From NCBI RefSeq assembly GCF_004801885.1, contig NZ_SSSM01000004.1, positions 434,001 through 498,000 of the forward strand: a stretch of 64,000 nt of DNA, given 5' to 3'. Origin of the DNA: Naasia lichenicola (GTDB lineage: Bacteria > Actinomycetota > Actinomycetes > Actinomycetales > Microbacteriaceae). The notes beneath the pieces are model-generated. The model searched no databases and was not told the DNA's origin. It saw only the letters and a program-made list of their open reading frames with translations. Both the position numbers and the translations under genes were made by a program. Shown here piece after piece: positions 51,014 through 59,275 of this stretch (positions within the stretch are counted from its first letter, which is position 1; each line of letters starts with the position of its first letter).

Positions 51014-51850
51014 TCAGCTCTTCGCTCCAGCGGAGCGGCGCGCCATAGCGAGGCCCGCACCGACGAGCAGCAGCAGGCTCAGCGCGAACCCACCTACGAG
51101 CAGGGGCGATCCGGGTGCGGTGTCGACGAGACCTGCGGTACCGGTGTTCACTCCATCGGGCGACGAGTGCAGTCCGCCGATGGTCTGCACGGCGAGAGCC
51201 AGGTTCTTGTCCGTGGCGCTACCCCAGGCGTAGACGATGGTGTTGACGCCCTCTTCGATCGGGACGTCCGCGGGACCGATGACAGGCGCCGTGGTTCCGG
51301 CGAGCGCCACGGCGGCCGACACGGTCCCGGCGGCGAGATCGAGGCTCGCCTCGTTCGGGTTGACCAGACCGGAGACGACTGCCGATCCTCCGGCCAGGAT
51401 GTCCACGGCGGGTGCGGCCGCGGTGTGCCGGACCGTGAGGCGACCTTCGCCCGCGGCAGTGCTGCTCAGGTCATTCGTGAACAGCGTGGCGGTGGGCTTG
51501 CCCGCCTCGCTGAGATGCGCGACCGCCGTATAGCTCGTGTTGGCGGCGAGCTGGAGGTCGATGGGGCCGATGACCGGGGCGCTCGCGTCGGCCGCGTCGG
51601 CCGCCGTGATGGCCACGGTGTAGGTCCCCGCGGGGAGATCCAGCGGTCCGGCCATGTCTCCGGGCTGGAAGTCGTCCAGCGTGAGCTTGTCGTTGACATA
51701 CACGTCGACCGGCGTGGCCGGGACGGCGTGCAGGACGTAGAGATCGGCGTTCGTCGATGAGATCGCGCTGGCGGGTACCACCGCGCCCATCGATGTCAGG
51801 ACGCCGATGGCGATGCCGGCTGTGACGCCGGCGAGCAACTTTCTGTGCAC
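51014..51850 (-). CDS. DUF4397 domain surface protein
   Basis: 278 aa, GTG start with AAGGAGG upstream. An N-terminal signal peptide (about 1-30, LLAGVTAGIAIGVLTSMGAVVPASA) precedes two DUF4397-type beta repeats (DLYVLHAVPATPVDVYVNDKLTLDDF and RLTVRHTAAAPAVDILAGGSAV). The C-terminus has a helix (LLVGGFALSLLLLVGAGLAMA) and RRSAGAKS. There is no LPXTG motif; NTGTAGLVDTAPGSP precedes the helix. It is the first gene of the operon with a sortase, sigma and anti-sigma factor. Confidence 0.9.
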   Translation of the reverse strand: MHRKLLAGVTAGIAIGVLTSMGAVVPASAISSTNADLYVLHAVPATPVDVYVNDKLTLDDFQPGDMAGPLDLPAGTYTVAITAADAADASAPVIGPIDLQLAANTSYTAVAHLSEAGKPTATLFTNDLSSTAAGEGRLTVRHTAAAPAVDILAGGSAVVSGLVNPNEASLDLAAGTVSAAVALAGTTAPVIGPADVPIEEGVNTIVYAWGSATDKNLALAVQTIGGLHSSPDGVNTGTAGLVDTAPGSPLLVGGFALSLLLLVGAGLAMARRSAGAKS

Positions 51851-51975
51851 GTGCTTCCTCCTTGGGTGAGCGGCAGACCGCGCCTGTCACTCATCACTTC
51901 TCGCGGAGGGATGCATTCGGATGCACTTCTCCGGAATTCGGTCGAGATCTCTTCCCCGGGCTTCGCGGACTCCCG

Positions 51976-54042
51976 TCAGTGCATGTCCTTCGCGGAGAGC
52001 CGGCCGGGCCACCAGAAGCGGTCACCCGCCAGGAATGCCAGGGACGGCACCACCAGGGTGCGCACGAGGAGGGTGTCCAGCAGCACTCCGATGCAGACGA
52101 TGATGCCGATCTGGGTGAGGGTGATCAGCGGCAGCACCCCCAGCACCGCGAAGACGGCGGCGAGCAGGATCCCGGCGCTGGTGATCACCCCTCCCGTCGA
52201 GCTCAGGGCGCGGATCATGCCGTCCTTGGTGCCATGCACCGCCGCCTCCTCCCGCGCACGGGTCACCAGGAAGATGTTGTAGTCGACGCCCAGCGCCACG
52301 AGGAACAGGAAGCTGAACAGCACCACGTTGGTGTCGATGGCCGGGAACCCGAAGACCGACTGGAAGAGCAGCCAGCTCGCACCGAGGCTGGCGAAGAAGC
52401 TGCCGACCACCGTGAGCAGGAGCAGGACCGGCGCGACCAGCGAGCGCAGCAGCAGGACGAGCACCACGAACACCAGGCCGAGGATGAGCGGGATCACCAG
52501 ATCCTGGTCAGCGGTCTGGGCGCGACTGACGTCGAGCGCTTGGGCATCGAGCCCGCCGACGAGTGCGTCCGCGCCGTCGACGGCATGCAGCTTCTCGCGC
52601 AGCGCGTCGACCGCCGCGAACGACTCGGGTGTCTCCGCGGCCGCGTCGAGGGTGACGTCGATCTCGGTGATGCTCCCATCCGACGCTCCGACGCGCGTCG
52701 AGTCGACGCCGTCGACCTCGCCGGCGGCGTCGGAGACGGCCTGCGCGCTGTCGGCGTTCGCGATCACGATCACGGGCGATCCGCTTCCGGCGGAGAACGC
52801 GTCGGCGAGGATCTCCTGGCCGATGACGGCCTCGGGAGCCGAGGTGAAGCTCTCGGTCTGGGACAGCCCCAGCTTGATCTGCGGCACCCCGGCGACGGCG
52901 AGGCCTCCGAGCAGCGCGACGCCGATCAGCACCACGGCGATGGGGCGTCGGGAGACCAGGATGCCGAGCCGATGCCAGACGCCCTTCTCGGTGCTGCCCT
53001 CCGTGCCGAACCGCGGGATGTAGGGCCAGAACAGGCCACGGCCGAACAGCACGAGCGCGGCGGGCAGCACGATGAGGGCGAAGGCCATCGCGATCACGAT
53101 GCCGGTCGCGCACGCGATGCCGAGCGCGCGATTGCCCGTCAGCTGAGCGAACAGCAGGGTCAGCAAGCTGAGCACCACGGTGCTTCCGCTGGCGATGATC
53201 GCGGGACCCGCGCCGCGCAGTGCCCGCGACATCGCGCTGCGGCGGTCCTCCACGAGGCGCAGCTCGTCGCGGTATCGGGCGATGAGCAGCAGCGCGTAGT
53301 TCGTGCCCGCACCGAAGACGAGCACGGACAGGATGCCGGTGACCGAGGCGTCGAGGGTGATCCCTGCGGCGGCGGCGACCCGAGTGGCGACGATGCTCGC
53401 GAGCCCGTCCGCGGTGCCGACGACAACGAGGGGCACGAGCCACAGCCAGGGGCTGCGATAGGTGATGAGCAGCAGGACAGCGACAACGATCACCGTCGTC
53501 AGGAGCAGGGTGAAGTCGGCGCCCTCGAACACCGCCGCGACGTCGACGGCGAAGCCCTCGGGTCCGGTGAGCAGCGCGGTGAGTCCGTCGGGAAGGTCGG
53601 TGTTCGCTGTGCTGCGGAGCTGATCGGCGCGATCCGCCTGCTCGGCGACATCGCTCAGCTCGGCGAGCGGCACCACGACGAGCGCCACGGTGCCGTCCTC
53701 GGAGACGGTGGGGGGAGGCAGCGCATCGGTGCTCGAGGATGCGGCCAGGCGATCGGCCGCGCTCTGCACGGCCGCGATGTCATCGGCGGTCAGCTCGGCG
53801 AGCGCCCCATCCTCCGTCCGACTGAAGACGAACAGGGCGGTCGTTCCGTCGGAGTCGGGCAGCAGCTCTTGAGCCGCGGCGACTCGCGCCGATTCCGCGC
53901 TGTCGGGCAGGCCGACGCCCGGCGATGAATCCCCCTCGGCTCCCGAGCCCAGGGCGAAGACCGCCCCCGTCACGAGGAGCGCGCCGACCAGCACGATCCA
54001 CGAGGTCCGTCGAGCGGTGAGAAACGAGCGAAGGCGACGCAT
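51976..54042 (-). CDS. MMPL/RND family transporter
   Basis: 688 aa, twelve hydrophobic segments in two halves of one plus five. Typical MMPL phrases are LTGPEGFAVDVAAVFEGADFTLLLTTVIVVAVLLLITYRSPWLWLVPL, GAGTNYALLLIARYRDELR and VALGVDYNIFLVTRAREEA. It should export lipids or drugs using the proton gradient. The divergent MarR gene shares a promoter region containing an inverted repeat (54055-54087) and is likely its regulator. Confidence 0.93.
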   Translation of the reverse strand: MRRLRSFLTARRTSWIVLVGALLVTGAVFALGSGAEGDSSPGVGLPDSAESARVAAAQELLPDSDGTTALFVFSRTEDGALAELTADDIAAVQSAADRLAASSSTDALPPPTVSEDGTVALVVVPLAELSDVAEQADRADQLRSTANTDLPDGLTALLTGPEGFAVDVAAVFEGADFTLLLTTVIVVAVLLLITYRSPWLWLVPLVVVGTADGLASIVATRVAAAAGITLDASVTGILSVLVFGAGTNYALLLIARYRDELRLVEDRRSAMSRALRGAGPAIIASGSTVVLSLLTLLFAQLTGNRALGIACATGIVIAMAFALIVLPAALVLFGRGLFWPYIPRFGTEGSTEKGVWHRLGILVSRRPIAVVLIGVALLGGLAVAGVPQIKLGLSQTESFTSAPEAVIGQEILADAFSAGSGSPVIVIANADSAQAVSDAAGEVDGVDSTRVGASDGSITEIDVTLDAAAETPESFAAVDALREKLHAVDGADALVGGLDAQALDVSRAQTADQDLVIPLILGLVFVVLVLLLRSLVAPVLLLLTVVGSFFASLGASWLLFQSVFGFPAIDTNVVLFSFLFLVALGVDYNIFLVTRAREEAAVHGTKDGMIRALSSTGGVITSAGILLAAVFAVLGVLPLITLTQIGIIVCIGVLLDTLLVRTLVVPSLAFLAGDRFWWPGRLSAKDMH

Positions 54043-54054
54043 GTCTGATCCATT

Positions 54055-54099
54055 ACTTAAAGAGGTGAACTATTCGACTCTTGAAGGTAGCGCTAAACT
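54055..54099. promoter_or_regulatory. MarR operator and leaderless -10 in the MMPL/marR divergent promoter region
   Basis: ACTTAAAGAG (54055-54064) is imperfectly inverted as CTCTTGAAGG (54078-54087), spaced by 13 bp. TAAACT (54094-54099) lies exactly seven bases upstream of the marR ATG, so marR is probably leaderless. The inverted repeat overlaps the expected -35 region and the MMPL leader. Confidence 0.6.
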
Positions 54100-54106
54100 G
54101 TCGACC

Positions 54107-54580
54107 ATGCCAAGTGAGACTCCGCAGAGGGATGGGCGCCGGATGCACCCCGCGACGCAGATGATCCGCGAGATCCTCGACGTCAGCGCGGAGTTCGAGG
54201 GCCACCTCGGCCGCGAGCTCTCCGTGAACCCGACCGACCTGGCGGCCATGGAGCACCTGATCCAGTCCGGCCCCCTGGCGCCGAGCGAGCTCGCACGACG
54301 ACTGCACATCACTCCGCCCGCGGTCACGGCGTCGGTCGACCGGCTCGAAGCCGTCGGCCACGTTCTGCGCACCCACGACGCCGGCGATCGGCGAAGGATC
54401 GTGATCACGGCCTCGCAGGCGTCGACGGCTCAGGCGATGGGAGTCCTGATGCCCATGATCCGCGACGTGGACAGGGTGATCGAGTCCTTCGACGCCGACC
54501 AGCAGGCGGCCATCACCCGATATCTGGACCAGGTGCTGGTCGCCTACCGGTCCCACATACCCTCCGACGGCTCGGCCTGA
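54107..54580 (+). CDS. MarR family transcriptional regulator
   Basis: 157 aa. The winged helix-turn-helix is LAPSELARRLHITPPAVTASVDRLEAVGHVLRTHDAGDRRRIVITASQAS, diagnostic for MarR. Dimerisation helices are at both ends. Likely controls the divergent MMPL gene and itself; the inducer is unknown. An upstream in-frame ATG lies inside the operator region and is not used. Confidence 0.92.
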   Translation: MPSETPQRDGRRMHPATQMIREILDVSAEFEGHLGRELSVNPTDLAAMEHLIQSGPLAPSELARRLHITPPAVTASVDRLEAVGHVLRTHDAGDRRRIVITASQASTAQAMGVLMPMIRDVDRVIESFDADQQAAITRYLDQVLVAYRSHIPSDGSA

Positions 54581-54732
54581 GGCTCTGCGACCGGCTGCAT
54601 CAGGGCGCGACGGTCGGTGCCGCAAGCCCCAACCGACCATCGACGCCAATCCGCGGTTCCTTGGAGATTCCCGAAACGGGGGCGCGGACGGGGGCGCGGA
54701 GCCTAGGCTGGAGCCAACAGGCGGGAGCCCAC

Positions 54733-55098
54733 TTGTCTCATCCGATCTGGCTTCAGCCGACCGTGCACGTGCGTTCCCTGCTCGCGTCCATCGAGTTCTA
54801 CGAGGCCCTCGGAGCCGTCGTTGTCGCGGGGAGCAGGATCGGCAACTTCGTGCGGCTCGACATCGGCGGCTGTCAGCTCTCCCTCGATGAGGACGCGCCG
54901 GACACGGTGCGATCCGAGGGCGCGGTCTCGCTGAACTTCGAGACGGATGATCTCGATTCGCGCTTCCGCGAGCTGGTCGTCGCGGGAAAGCTCGCCGTCA
55001 CCGCGCCGAGGCGAGTCGAGTTCGGCCGGCAGATCGAGCTCACGACGCCGGATGGCACCGCTGTCACCATCACGCAGTTCACTCACCCCACCAGCTGA
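54733..55098 (+). CDS. VOC (glyoxalase/bleomycin resistance) family protein
   Basis: 121 aa from a TTG five bases after GGGAG, in a leader where TAGGCT (about 54703) may be the -10. One VOC unit is visible: WLQPTVHVRSLLASIEFYEALGAVVVAG at the start and VSLNFETDDLDSRFRELVVAGKLAVTAPRRVEFGRQIELTTPDGTAVTITQF at the end. It has the metal-ligand region LDIGGCQLSLDE. The start is uncertain because ATG at 54661 is in frame. Substrate unknown; it may bind rather than catalyse. Confidence 0.8.
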   Translation: MSHPIWLQPTVHVRSLLASIEFYEALGAVVVAGSRIGNFVRLDIGGCQLSLDEDAPDTVRSEGAVSLNFETDDLDSRFRELVVAGKLAVTAPRRVEFGRQIELTTPDGTAVTITQFTHPTS

Positions 55099-55166
55099 GC
55101 TTCCCTGACGGCTCCTCGGCCAGGTTCGAGGTTCTGGATGGCGCCGACGTGGGGCACGATCGAGGT

Positions 55167-55946
55167 ATGTCAGATCGAGCCGTTGTCTCACTGGGTATTG
55201 CCGCATCGGTCGGTCCGGAACTGGCGGGATGGCTGGCTCCGCTGATCGAAGACGCCGGATTCCACGCGCTCTGGGTGAATGACACCCCTGGCGCCGATGC
55301 GGTCGCGGTCCTCGAGGCCGCCGCCCGGACGACTGAGCGACTGCACCTCGCGACGGGCGTCCTCGCGGTCGATCGCCGCGCGCCCGGTGACATCGCCGCG
55401 CAGATCGTCGGGCGCCGGCTTCCGCAGCAGCGCCTGACGATCGGCATCGGCTCAGGGCAGGCGGGGAAGGGCGCACTCGAGCTCGTCCGGAGCGCAGCGT
55501 CGGCGCTCACGTCCAGCGTCGATGCGCGCATCGTGGTGGGTGCACTCGGCCCGAAGATGCGCGAGGTGGCCGCGCGGGCATCGGATGGCGTTCTCCTCAG
55601 CTGGCTGCCTCCCGACCTCGCCCGCGAGCAGGCGGCGGAGGCCCATGCCGTGGATGCGGACTCCCACGTCGCGCTGTACGTGCGCGCCGCGGTCGCCGAG
55701 GCAGCGCAGCCGCGCCTGCACGAGGAGGCGGCCCGCTACGTCGGCTACCCGTCGTACGCCGCGAACTTCGCCCGCCTGGGCATCGACGTCGAGGACACGC
55801 TGTTGAGCACGTCCGTCCCGGGGACCGCCGAGCGCCTGAAGGATTACCGGCAGGGCACGGACGAGGTGGTTCTTCGCGCGATCACGGCCACCGACAGCCT
55901 GGACGACTATCGGGCGTTCATCGACGAGGCCCGCACACTGCTGTGA
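55167..55946 (+). CDS. Luciferase-like monooxygenase (LLM class flavin-dependent oxidoreductase)
   Basis: 259 aa. The TIM-barrel luciferase pattern is clear: SLGIAASVGPELAGWLAPLIEDAGFHALWVNDTPGADAV, HLATGVLAVDRRAPGDIAAQIVGRRLPQQRLTIGIGSG, and VDARIVVGALGPKMREVAARASDGVLLSWLPPD. It is shorter than most F420/FMN luciferase-like enzymes (about 330 aa). It uses reduced FMN or F420; the substrate is unknown. ATG follows GAGGT. It is followed by about 100 bp without features. Confidence 0.87.
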   Translation: MSDRAVVSLGIAASVGPELAGWLAPLIEDAGFHALWVNDTPGADAVAVLEAAARTTERLHLATGVLAVDRRAPGDIAAQIVGRRLPQQRLTIGIGSGQAGKGALELVRSAASALTSSVDARIVVGALGPKMREVAARASDGVLLSWLPPDLAREQAAEAHAVDADSHVALYVRAAVAEAAQPRLHEEAARYVGYPSYAANFARLGIDVEDTLLSTSVPGTAERLKDYRQGTDEVVLRAITATDSLDDYRAFIDEARTLL

Positions 55947-56044
55947 CGCCGCGGTCGCCCGCCCATCGAGTGACGTCGGGAGGAGCCAGTGTCCGCGGAC
56001 CAGGTCAGGCGACCTGCCCCGCGGACCTGCCTGCGACCCTCAGT

Positions 56045-56530
56045 TCAGAGGGTGATCTTCTCGTTGTCGATGTCCATCGGGCTGCCCGAGATCTTCGACT
56101 TCACGTAGCTGACGACGGTCGCCACATTCCCACCGGGCGTGTCCCAGTACTCGGCGCTCTCGACATGCACGATCAGAGCGCGGAGTCGGTCGTCGTCGGG
56201 TCCGTCGGGGAACCAGGCCTCCGAGCTCTTGTCCCAGAGCGAGCTGATCCGGTCACGATCCGCGCTCAGCTCGCCGGTCCCGGTGGCCGACACCCACGAG
56301 CTGTTCGAACTCAACGCCACGTTGAGGGCCGGGTTGCTGGCGATCCGCGCGACAGTCGACGAGTCGGCGCTGGTCAGGAACCACAGCTCGCCATCGAAGC
56401 CGTGGTGCTGCTGCTGCATGGCGAACGGCTGGGCGACGGGTCTGCCCGCATCGTCGAGCGTCGTCAGCATCGCAATGGGGAAATCCTCGATCAGCTCGGC
56501 GAGCTTGGCGGTCGGATTCGCGTCGTCCAT
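56045..56530 (-). CDS. Pyridoxamine 5'-phosphate oxidase-like protein (general stress protein 26 family)
   Basis: 161 aa. The split-barrel flavin-binding fold shows in KLAELIEDFPIAMLTTLDDAGRPVAQPFAMQQQHHGFDGELWFLTSADSSTVARI and VALSSNSSWVSATGTGEL. This family binds FMN or F420 and is linked to stress responses. The start ATG has GAGGAGATGAC upstream. It is the last chromosomal gene before the tRNA-Met integration scar. Confidence 0.9.
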   Translation of the reverse strand: MDDANPTAKLAELIEDFPIAMLTTLDDAGRPVAQPFAMQQQHHGFDGELWFLTSADSSTVARIASNPALNVALSSNSSWVSATGTGELSADRDRISSLWDKSSEAWFPDGPDDDRLRALIVHVESAEYWDTPGGNVATVVSYVKSKISGSPMDIDNEKITL

Positions 56531-56671
56531 GTCATCTCCTCGGTCCCTGGGGGATCTCGCTCAGGGGAGTCCCACGATAGGACGCGAGCCTGACCATGCC
56601 ATCTGCACCAGGGCGCGGCACCAGGTGAGGAGATGGCGGACACCACCGAAAGCAGCCGCTCATGCCGATGG

Positions 56672-56729
56672 CAAGCAAAAAAGGGCCGCTTCGCGACCCT
56701 TTTTTCCTTGTAGCGGGAGCGGGACTTGA
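56672..56729 (-). repeat. 58-bp repeat copy 1: terminator plus 19 nt of a tRNA-Met 3' end
   Basis: Identical to 56792-56849 over 58 bp with an exact 120-bp offset. On the minus strand it starts with a fragment of the tRNA-Met T-arm and acceptor (TAGCGGGAGCGGGACTTGA on the plus strand, 56711-56729), and continues into a hairpin terminator (AAAAAAGGG ... CCCTTTTTT). It is probably a leftover of an earlier integration or duplication event. Confidence 0.85.
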
Positions 56730-56791
56730 TCCCTGGCGCAAGCGTGCGCCATGGGCCCACCGCCTGCGGGTCCTGCGAGCACACCCCGGTA

Positions 56792-56849
56792 CAAGCAAAA
56801 AAGGGCCGCTTCGCGACCCTTTTTTCCTTGTAGCGGGAGCGGGACTTGA
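56792..56849 (-). repeat. 58-bp repeat copy 2: terminator plus tRNA-Met 3' end
   Basis: Same sequence as copy 1. Here it continues into the longer tRNA-Met fragment (to 56883). The terminator AAAAAAGGG(N)CCCTTTTTT (about 56796-56825) lies just downstream of the tRNA end, as in an intact tRNA gene. Confidence 0.85.
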
Positions 56850-56883
56850 ACCCGCGACACCACGATTATGAGCCGTGTGCTCG
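56831..56883 (-). other. tRNA-Met (CAU) 3' fragment, likely integration attachment site
   Basis: The fragment covers the D-stem 3' strand GAGC, the anticodon arm CACGG-CTCATAA-TCGTG with anticodon CAT, the T-arm GCGGG-TTCAAGT-CCCGC, and acceptor TCCCGCT with discriminator A. The 5' acceptor strand AGCGGGA and the first part of the D-arm are missing to the right, so it cannot fold as a tRNA. Integration of an element at the 3' end of a tRNA-Met gene would leave this. The intact copy would be at the other end, outside the window. Confidence 0.8.
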
Positions 56884-57027
56884 ACACAGGCGATCACGGG
56901 CGTGGTTTTCGACTCAAGAAGTCCGGAATCATGCGGAAGTTGGCTCGCCTCGATGCGCCTGAATCACGGGCTTTTTCCTCAGATGTGGTCAAAATGTGGT
57001 CAGATTCAGCCCCGCCGGAGAACCCTC

Positions 57028-57432
57028 TCACCAGGTGTTGATCCGCTTCAGAATGCCGTGCAGCTCACGACTCAACCTCATGTAGGCGGGGTAGATCTCG
57101 GCCGCCTCTGCCGGAAGGCGCTTCTCGGTGTTGGCCAGCCTCGCGACGGCATTGGTGAAGTTGGCGAGATTGCGCAGCGGGATCATCAGCATGCTGAGTT
57201 CGCGGAATGCGCGTTCCTGGTCTGCCGTGAATGTGGAGGGCGGCGCCATCGACGTTTCGTGCAGGAACCGCGCAACCGTCATGTTCAAGCCGTCCGCGAG
57301 CTCGCGCAGCTGTCGGTCCTCTTCCTCGGTCAGCTTCACGACGTGCCGATGCGTACGGGGCGTGGCCGAGTTGGGCCGGCGCCGTGGACCGAGATTGAGC
57401 GTGAACTTCTGGTCTCTGTTTGACGAATTCAT
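57028..57432 (-). CDS. Mobilization protein MobC-like (relaxosome accessory)
   Basis: 134 aa. The N-terminal RTHRHVVKLTEEEDRQLRELADGLNMTVARFLHETSM looks like a ribbon-helix-helix DNA-binding domain; the C-terminal FRELSMLMIPLRNLANFTNAVARLANTEKRLP is helical, typical of MobC proteins. It helps the relaxase nick at oriT. It follows the relaxase gene after 143 bp. The short gap carries two hairpins (57484-57506 and 57553-57574) that may be part of oriT. Confidence 0.85.
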   Translation of the reverse strand: MNSSNRDQKFTLNLGPRRRPNSATPRTHRHVVKLTEEEDRQLRELADGLNMTVARFLHETSMAPPSTFTADQERAFRELSMLMIPLRNLANFTNAVARLANTEKRLPAEAAEIYPAYMRLSRELHGILKRINTW

Positions 57433-57483
57433 GCGGCCAGTATTCGTGCCGCCTGCTCGCGGCGAAAGCTTTTTCGCTCGAGT

Positions 57484-57506
57484 TGTGACTGTGCGACACA
57501 GTCACA
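57484..57506. repeat. Perfect 10-bp inverted repeat, candidate oriT element
   Basis: TGTGACTGTG-CGA-CACAGTCACA. It is between mobC and the relaxase gene, as expected for an oriT or a relaxosome binding site. No nick consensus was identified. Confidence 0.45.
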
Positions 57507-57552
57507 TCCGCCTCGTCCGATCAGCTCCGACCGGCTGGTTCGGCCCGCCGAT

Positions 57553-57574
57553 CCGTGGCCGCCTGCGGCCACGG
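57553..57574. terminator. Perfect 10-bp hairpin right after the relaxase gene
   Basis: CCGTGGCCGC-CT-GCGGCCACGG. The arm ends one base before the relaxase stop codon (57576), so it may be a terminator or an oriT-proximal structure. Confidence 0.4.
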
Positions 57575-57575
57575 G

Positions 57576-59195
57576 CTACCGCCCGTGATCCGCCGATCGG
57601 TCGCGCGCTGTGGGCGGGACGAAGCTCCGGGGGCGATCGCCGTTGGACGGCCGGATGGGATTGCCGGATCGGACTTCACGCCATCCATCCGAGATGGCGT
57701 CGAAGTGCGGTCCCGAGATGCCATGTCGAGCTGCCGCGGCTCGCTGATCATCGCGAAGAGCGATGATCTGATCCCTCATCGTGGCGGAGAGCTGCCGCGC
57801 GCGTTCGGCCTCTCCCGCTGCTCGGTGCGCCTCCATGATGGCGACGACTGTCCGACCCATCTGCCGTAGCAAGATCGCCGCGGCAGCCGAATTCGTCATC
57901 TTCGGATCGGCGAGAGCGAGCAACGAAGCCGCACCCGCCAGCGACTGAAGATGCATCGGTCGCGGTTTCGATTCATGCGCAGGCAGATGCGCACTGCGAG
58001 CTAAGGCTCGCGCCGTGGCAGCTAAGGGCCCCGGCGTCGACTCGACACGCGCGGACCAAGCCGCGAAGACCCCGGCGGCGTCCCGAGCCGCATGTGCCCA
58101 CGCAGATCGATCAACGACAGGCACCTCTCGCAACTGCGATCGCAACCTCGCAATATCCGCGGCGAACTCGCGAACGAGACGAGGAGAGACCTCCTCTGTT
58201 TCTCTTCCCGGACGCGCCGGACGGTAGCGCCACGGATTGCGGAAGCTCGCCTGCCACTCGGCCACCCCGCCCGACACGGACTCAACCGAGTCGGCCCACC
58301 CCTCGCGCAGCCGGGGCAGCGTGAGATCCCTCGCGAGACGCCCACCCCCGTACCAGATCGGCCGCCCGCCCTTCTCTGGCCGCATGGCGACGGAGTACCC
58401 GGCAACCACGTCGTCCCTTCCTGCAGCGAAGCGAGGCCTGACCAAGACGCCATGCTGATTCAGGCGGCGGACGAACTCGCCTTCGTCGAGCGAAGCGGCC
58501 GCCGCGCCCCGCACCGTCCGCTCGAGCCGATGAGCATCTACCTCGGCCTTGTCCTCTCGCTCTGCGCGAGATCGTTCTCCCGGCTTGACGCCGCGCTCCC
58601 CAAGCCCGTTCTCCCGGGACTCAAGGACCTGCAGTCCATACTTCTTCTCGAGATCCCGAGCCGCGGTCTGCGCCTTCCGGAAGTCGTTGTGCGTGGACGC
58701 CTTGGTGCCGTCTTCACGGACGAGGGAGACTGCGATGTGGATGTGATCGTTGCCGTTCGACGAGAGCCCGTGGCGGATGGCCACCCACCGACACGGCGCC
58801 TCCCCCGCGATGTCGCTGAACCCCATGGCATCGATGAAGTCGTCCGCGATCGCGGCCCATTTCTCATCATCGAGCTGACCCTCTTCAGCTCGCAACGACA
58901 GCGACGCGTGCCACACGGATGCGGGAACGCGATCGCGAATCGGCTCACCACCATCAGGGTCCGCGACCGTCACGACGCGAGTGACCTCAGTGCCGAACGC
59001 CTTTCGAGGGGCATCAAGCTCTTCGGCGACGGCCAGCGCCATGGCCCGGTCCAGGACTCCGTTCCCGAAGAAGGTGACGGTGGCTTCGTCGCCTGTGACG
59101 AGGTGTTGCTCTTCGTGCTCGTCTTTGCGTCCGTCGCCGGCGAGGTAGACGAGCAGGCCGGACATCTTGGCGCCGCGAGTGATGTTTGGAATCAC
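57576..59195 (-). CDS. MobA-type relaxase (mobilization endonuclease)
   Basis: 539 aa from the GTG at 59195; an AGAGGCG site lies 9-15 bases upstream of it. The relaxase signature has WHASLSL with His97, and the HxH triad motif NDHIHIAVSLVREDG with His151 and His153, plus RHG upstream. The N-terminal Tyr for nicking may be Tyr17 (LLVYLAGDG). The C-terminal half is Arg/Ala-rich. It nicks oriT and pilots the DNA in conjugation. It defines this region as a mobilizable element. Confidence 0.9.
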   Translation of the reverse strand: MIPNITRGAKMSGLLVYLAGDGRKDEHEEQHLVTGDEATVTFFGNGVLDRAMALAVAEELDAPRKAFGTEVTRVVTVADPDGGEPIRDRVPASVWHASLSLRAEEGQLDDEKWAAIADDFIDAMGFSDIAGEAPCRWVAIRHGLSSNGNDHIHIAVSLVREDGTKASTHNDFRKAQTAARDLEKKYGLQVLESRENGLGERGVKPGERSRAEREDKAEVDAHRLERTVRGAAAASLDEGEFVRRLNQHGVLVRPRFAAGRDDVVAGYSVAMRPEKGGRPIWYGGGRLARDLTLPRLREGWADSVESVSGGVAEWQASFRNPWRYRPARPGRETEEVSPRLVREFAADIARLRSQLREVPVVDRSAWAHAARDAAGVFAAWSARVESTPGPLAATARALARSAHLPAHESKPRPMHLQSLAGAASLLALADPKMTNSAAAAILLRQMGRTVVAIMEAHRAAGEAERARQLSATMRDQIIALRDDQRAAAARHGISGPHFDAISDGWREVRSGNPIRPSNGDRPRSFVPPTARDRSADHGR

Positions 59196-59275
59196 TGCCG
59201 TCACCGCCTCTGCCCAGCGCAGCGACCGCGAACGCGGCCACACATCAAGTGTGGATGGGACCGCTCGAGCGGGCC

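Noticed and set aside
56532-56897. Open frames over the tRNA-Met scar (up to 121 codons)
   Set aside because: They translate the duplicated terminator and tRNA fragment into repeated nonsense (KKGSRSGPFLL) and have no ribosome binding site.
56831-56903. A complete functional tRNA-Met gene
   Set aside because: The 5' acceptor strand and the start of the D-arm are absent; only the 3' half is present.
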